From NCBI GenBank assembly GCA_029582165.1, contig CM055888.1, positions 32,789,908 to 32,853,907 of the forward strand: a stretch of 64,000 nucleotides of DNA, given 5' to 3'. The notes under the pieces are model-generated. The model had not been told where the DNA came from. It saw only the letters and a program-made list of their open reading frames with translations, and did not search any database. Every line of letters starts with the position of its first letter. Position 1 is the first letter of the stretch. Origin of the DNA: Portulaca oleracea. Lineage: Eukaryota; Streptophyta; Magnoliopsida; Caryophyllales; Portulacaceae. Made by a program: the position numbers and the translations under genes. Below are positions 60,101 through 64,000 of the stretch, in pieces.

Positions 60101-62170
60101 TGTGAAGTTCGTTAAACTCAGTTCTTGAGTAGTTAAGGTTGAAATCTTGAATCTTGAATGTTAGTTAATTTAATATACAAGCATGGGTGGAGTCCTAATG
60201 ACTTTAAGTTATTATAGGTTTGTTATGAATTAGTTTTACATTGTTAACATCCTTTCCCTTTTTACCTGTGTCCTTTGCATTGAGGACAATGCTATGTTTA
60301 AGCATGGGATGGTGTTTATCTATTTTTCTTTATTTTCGTATTTTTCTTTCAATTTTTCTTTTCTTAATTTAGTTTTCAATTTTCAATTTTTTATTTTTTT
60401 GAGAGATTTATTTGTTTTCTTTTTCTTTTCTTTTCCTTTTATAGTGTTTTGTTTGAATTTTTCTTTCTAGTTTTCAGATTAGGTAAACCTGCATTCACCT
60501 ATGTTGCATGAGTTAGATCATATTAGATTTTCTTTTCTTTTCTTTCTTTTCATTTTAGTTTTTCTTTTCCTAGTTTTGCATCCACCACTATTAAAAAATC
60601 CAAAAAAAATAAGAAATAAGAAAAGACCAAAAAAATATAGGATTCGGATTAGCCTGTCCGAAACACCTTCGGTGATGATTTGTAAACCAATTAGACTTTT
60701 AGTTTATCTTGCTTTACCTAGAGAAGTTTGGTTGAGAACCTAAAAGTTCTTGAAATATGTTTCTTTAAATCTTCTGATTTTGAGTCAAGTTATGAATAGT
60801 GTGCTTAACTGCTTTGACTATCTTAGTAATTGTAAATATGCGTGCCGCAAATGTTTGGGCTAGGTTTAGTTGATTGAGCCATATCCCGTGAGTCCACATA
60901 ACCTAAAAGTATGGATTGATCATTTTTATCAATTCTTTTATTCCTTGAGAGACTCTACCATTAGTTGCACCTCTAAAACTTGTTTTGCATCTTGTTTGAA
61001 ATTTCATTTTTGCATTGCATATTGTGACAATATGATTGAGGCATTCTTCTCTTTATTAATTAAACTACATAGCCAAATAGCCTCCCTAACGATATTATTA
61101 CCATTCTTTAGCCCCGCCTAGCCTTTCATTACCTTTCTTTTGTGATGAAACCACGACAATACAAGCCTTGGCCTTTACTAATTCCTACCCTTTGCCTTAC
61201 TTGGATATGTGAGGTTCATTATTCGGATCGAAAATTGGTTTGGTGTTCTTTGTGAATGGAATTGAGATATTGGGGTGTGAATTTTAATTTTGATTGAATT
61301 GGGACACATTCGTATCCCAATTAATTGAGTCAACCAATTGGTTATGATGTTCTTTTGATATATTGAGGTCGAAGCAATATTTTTATATTTCTTCTCCCTT
61401 GATCACCCTCCAAAAATAGAGCGTAAAAATAGAACAAAAAAATTAAAAAAGAATTCAAGAGAAAAGGTTGACTAGGAAATTCAATTGGAATTTGTGAAAG
61501 CCTCGACCGGTTGTAAAGTTGATGAAGTATTTGATATTTATGAGGAGAAAAGTGAGTTCCTTGCATATATCAGGCAAGAAGGTGAGATTGAGAGCAGTTC
61601 TTTGTTAAAAATTAATCCAAGCATGGCTCTTTATCTCCTCATACCTAAATTTTACAACTCCTTTCCCTTAACCTAAGCCTCTTTACAACCCTAAAAGTCC
61701 TTTTGATTGTCACTTATGTCTTTGCATACTAGCAGTAGAGAGCGAGATTCTTACCAAGCCTATAGTAGGTTGTTTCTTTTGGTCTGAGTATGAGAAAAAC
61801 CTACGTACATTCAAATTTGAGTGTTTGAGCGTTAAGTTTTTATCCTAAACAAACCGCGCATATTTGCACTTATCTTAAGAGTGTTGGTGGTTTTTCGCTT
61901 TTGAAATACTTGTTCTCTCCACTTTGTTTCGAAAACTTCATTCTCTCTATTATACACTGATTTTGTTCTCTTCCAAACTAATCTTGGTGTCTGCTTGATG
62001 GATTGATATGTCTGATTGGTTAGCCTGAGGGGGTGTTCAATTTCTTTTTAACCTTATGTTAACCCCTATCAATCCTCTTTCTTTCAGTCCCTTTTTGTTG
62101 TTTGAGCCCTTTCTCCTGTTTTTCATTCTGACTTGCTTGGGGACAAGCAAGAGCTAAGCATGGGGGGATT
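57142..62170 (+). mobile_element. Array unit 7
   Basis: Type A, closest to unit 6. Small deletions at 57460-57500, 58460-58550 and 61140-61515, again mostly at CAG/CTG/CCGG-type words. Confidence 0.9.
58474..59322 (+). pseudogene. Truncated gag-like gene, unit 7
   Basis: Two single-base losses near 58485-58500 and another near 58540 shift the N-terminal part. The shared TAA is present and the C-terminal half is open to 59322. Confidence 0.6.
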
Positions 62171-64000
62171 TGATAAGTGATTTTTATATAGTATTTTTTA
62201 GGGCTGAAAACACATATATTTCATGCTTTTTATACTCGAAAATCCATGTTTTTATACCAATTTCTATGATATTCTTCACTTGTTCGAAAATTGGTAGGTC
62301 TTGCAGGATTTGATGAAATTTCACCAAAAAGCATAAGAAATTAGAAGAAAAGTGGAAAAATTGAGAAGAGTTGAAGTGAGGAATAAAGAGGAAGAAATTT
62401 GAAGGATTAATTCCTAGAAGAGTAAAAGAAGAAAAGAAAAGCACGGCCCAACTCAATACCTCGGCCCATTACACGCCAAGGAAGACCCCCCGCCAGCGTG
62501 AAATTACCCCCCACCAGTGCCTGTCACCCCCTACCAGGGCCTAAACACACCCTAGCAGCGTCTAGGGCAGGAAGTTTGGGCGGAAGGAAAATTTGAGACG
62601 CTGGTGGTGCTTTTTGGACACTGCCAGCGTCTTGCGTTTCCGTATAAAAGAAATACACGCCGCACACATTAGGGCATCCGGAAATTATTCTATTTTCTTC
62701 GACAAACGTTTAGTATAGGTTTTGTCTGTATTTTTCCTCCCTTCGAGGAGTCGTTCTAGTAGATTAGGATAGAAAGAGGAGGAGAAGGAGATCGAATCGA
62801 GTGACACGAAGAAATTGAATTCGACGACTCGAACGTTCGGTTTAATTTCTATTTACTTTATGCTTCGTTATTCAGATTTTATTATTGTTTTCCTTGTTTT
62901 TATTATTATGAACGCTTAGATTCTTTGTTTAGTGGATAAACTCGATGTTCTTCAATTAATTTATAGTGTGTAATTTCAGTTTTAGGTTTTAATACAGTCG
63001 TTTAATCTGCGTGTATTGTATGTCATGGTAATTTGGCAACAGAACGACAGTTTGAGTTCTGAATTGGATTGCGTAGATTGAATATGTTTAGAAAATAGTT
63101 AGACATAATGATTCTTGCCTAGGGTCGTGTTATAATCGGTTCTTTATCTTTGATTCAATTAAATAGTAAGAAATAATGATAGTTTAATCACTATAACTCA
63201 CCTAGGATGGAAAGATCGAAGTGATAAGGCTTAGAAAGATTATAGACCCTGACACTACTAAAATTACCTAGAGCTAGAATCACCGCTTAATTGATTAAGT
63301 TACTAGAGTGGACTCCCCTGAACACTTTTAATACTTGGTTAAATCCTTTAATTTCCTGCTTCCTTATTTAATTATCTGAACCGTTACCACAACCTTTTGA
63401 TTGACCTAGCATCCTTTGTAGTGAACTAGTTTAGTGCATAGTTGAACACAAGTCCGAGAGGCATCGTTATTGAGGGCAAAGGTAGAAAGACCGAATGAGT
63501 CAAATAAATTGCTAGAAAGGTGTGACTTGTTGCGGAACATTGACCATAGTTCTAAACCTTCCAATAAGGTAATATGTGATGATAACAAGTCCATGTCCTT
63601 TTAGAAGTCAGTTTTGATGATCCTTCTTATCCTAGTTTACCTGAAAACACTATTGATGGTGTTTCTGATTTACATAATAATTCCTTACCTTTTTCTCAAT
63701 CGACAGGGTCTGAGGTGAGTTAAATTTCTGGGTTAGATACTAGGTTTGAGGTTGATTTTCATCATGAGTCAGTTGAAATTATTAATTATGAGGAACCAAG
63801 CGAGAAGGTTGATAACGAATTAAATTTTTCGAACAAGGACCCTGATAATATTGTACTCCCTGATTCCAGTAAATTATTTCATGCTTCTATTCCTTTTTCA
63901 CTACCTTCAGTTTCACTAGAAATTAATAAGGAACCCATATCTGATGAAAAGACCTTTGACGTTCAAGTTAATATTTTTGATGAGGTTAATTCTTGTGAAA
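62171..64000 (+). mobile_element. Array unit 8, cut by window end
   Basis: LTR plus the start of the internal region. It has lost the DNA between the two AACAGAACGACAGTTTGAG direct repeats (single copy at about 63036), a slippage-type deletion unique to this unit. Confidence 0.9.
63474..64000 (+). pseudogene. Truncated gag-like gene, unit 8 (partial)
   Basis: Same deletion junction and shared TAA (about 63720). A small loss at AAGTCCATGTCC (63589) shifts the frame. The window ends inside it. Confidence 0.6.

Larger units (their letters stand above)
26429..64000 (+). repeat. Tandem array of Athila-like LTR-internal units
   Basis: Eight head-to-tail units start with TGATAAGTGATTTTTATATA at 26429, 31982, 37038, 42067, 47074, 52101, 57142 and 62171. 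Lengths are 5553, 5056, 5029, 5007, 5027, 5041 and 5029 bp, then a partial unit at the window edge. Each unit is LTR plus internal region, so neighbouring units share LTRs. Units 2-8 have one common deletion. The array continues past the window. The primer-binding-site form, polypurine context and gag style point to an Athila-group, non-autonomous Ty3/gypsy ancestor. Confidence 0.95.

Noticed and set aside
61485..61676. Small plus-strand protein gene in unit 7
   Set aside because: The open frame exists only because of local single-base deletions not present in sister units.

Overview
The window is repeat-rich nuclear DNA of a flowering plant, most likely a eudicot; I cannot name the species. 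It has AT-rich spacers, plant-type TATA boxes and introns, and several nested Ty3/gypsy LTR retrotransposons. I find no tRNA, rRNA, CRISPR array or clearly functional host gene. Almost every coding region is broken.

Layout. 1-3640: AT-rich DNA with a two-copy 96-bp repeat, one CACTA-transposon-like end and a few host-gene-like exon fragments. 3645-16699: a plus-strand Tat/Ogre-type element (Tat A) with the end of its 5' LTR at 5772, a primer-binding site, leader, gag, protease and reverse transcriptase, cut off at 16699. A complete minus-strand gag-protease-only LTR retrotransposon (5909-10959, target duplication CATAC) sits in its leader. 16700-18062: minus-strand LTR sequence of another family. 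18063-26428: a second Tat element (Tat B), minus strand, with 3' LTR, polypurine tract, a 50-bp tandem repeat and an RNase H remnant. Between these lie two plus-strand multi-exon genes with their own TATA boxes: a plant-mobile-domain (PMD) gene and a DUF7745-like gene. 26429-64000: eight head-to-tail units, mostly about 5.03 kb, of a non-autonomous Athila-like element.

The array grew from LTR-internal-LTR units. Only the first unit has the complete LTR end and the primer-binding site. All later units share one deletion of roughly 585 bp that removed both, so they cannot have spread by normal reverse transcription and were probably amplified by unequal exchange.

The most unusual signal runs across families. 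Just upstream of the TATA box of four different LTR families, and of the two genes inside Tat B, lie clusters of short GC-rich perfect or near-perfect palindromes (stems of 6-8 bp, centre of 0-4 nt). Each family has its own motif. The Tat motif AAAACCCGCGCGGGTTTT occurs about 14 times, always in non-coding DNA, and most variants differ from it by C-to-T or G-to-A changes at its CpGs. In-frame stops are mostly of deamination type, and small indels in the array concentrate at CAG/CTG sites. All of this points to heavily methylated DNA, and the indels perhaps to methylation-related sequencing error.
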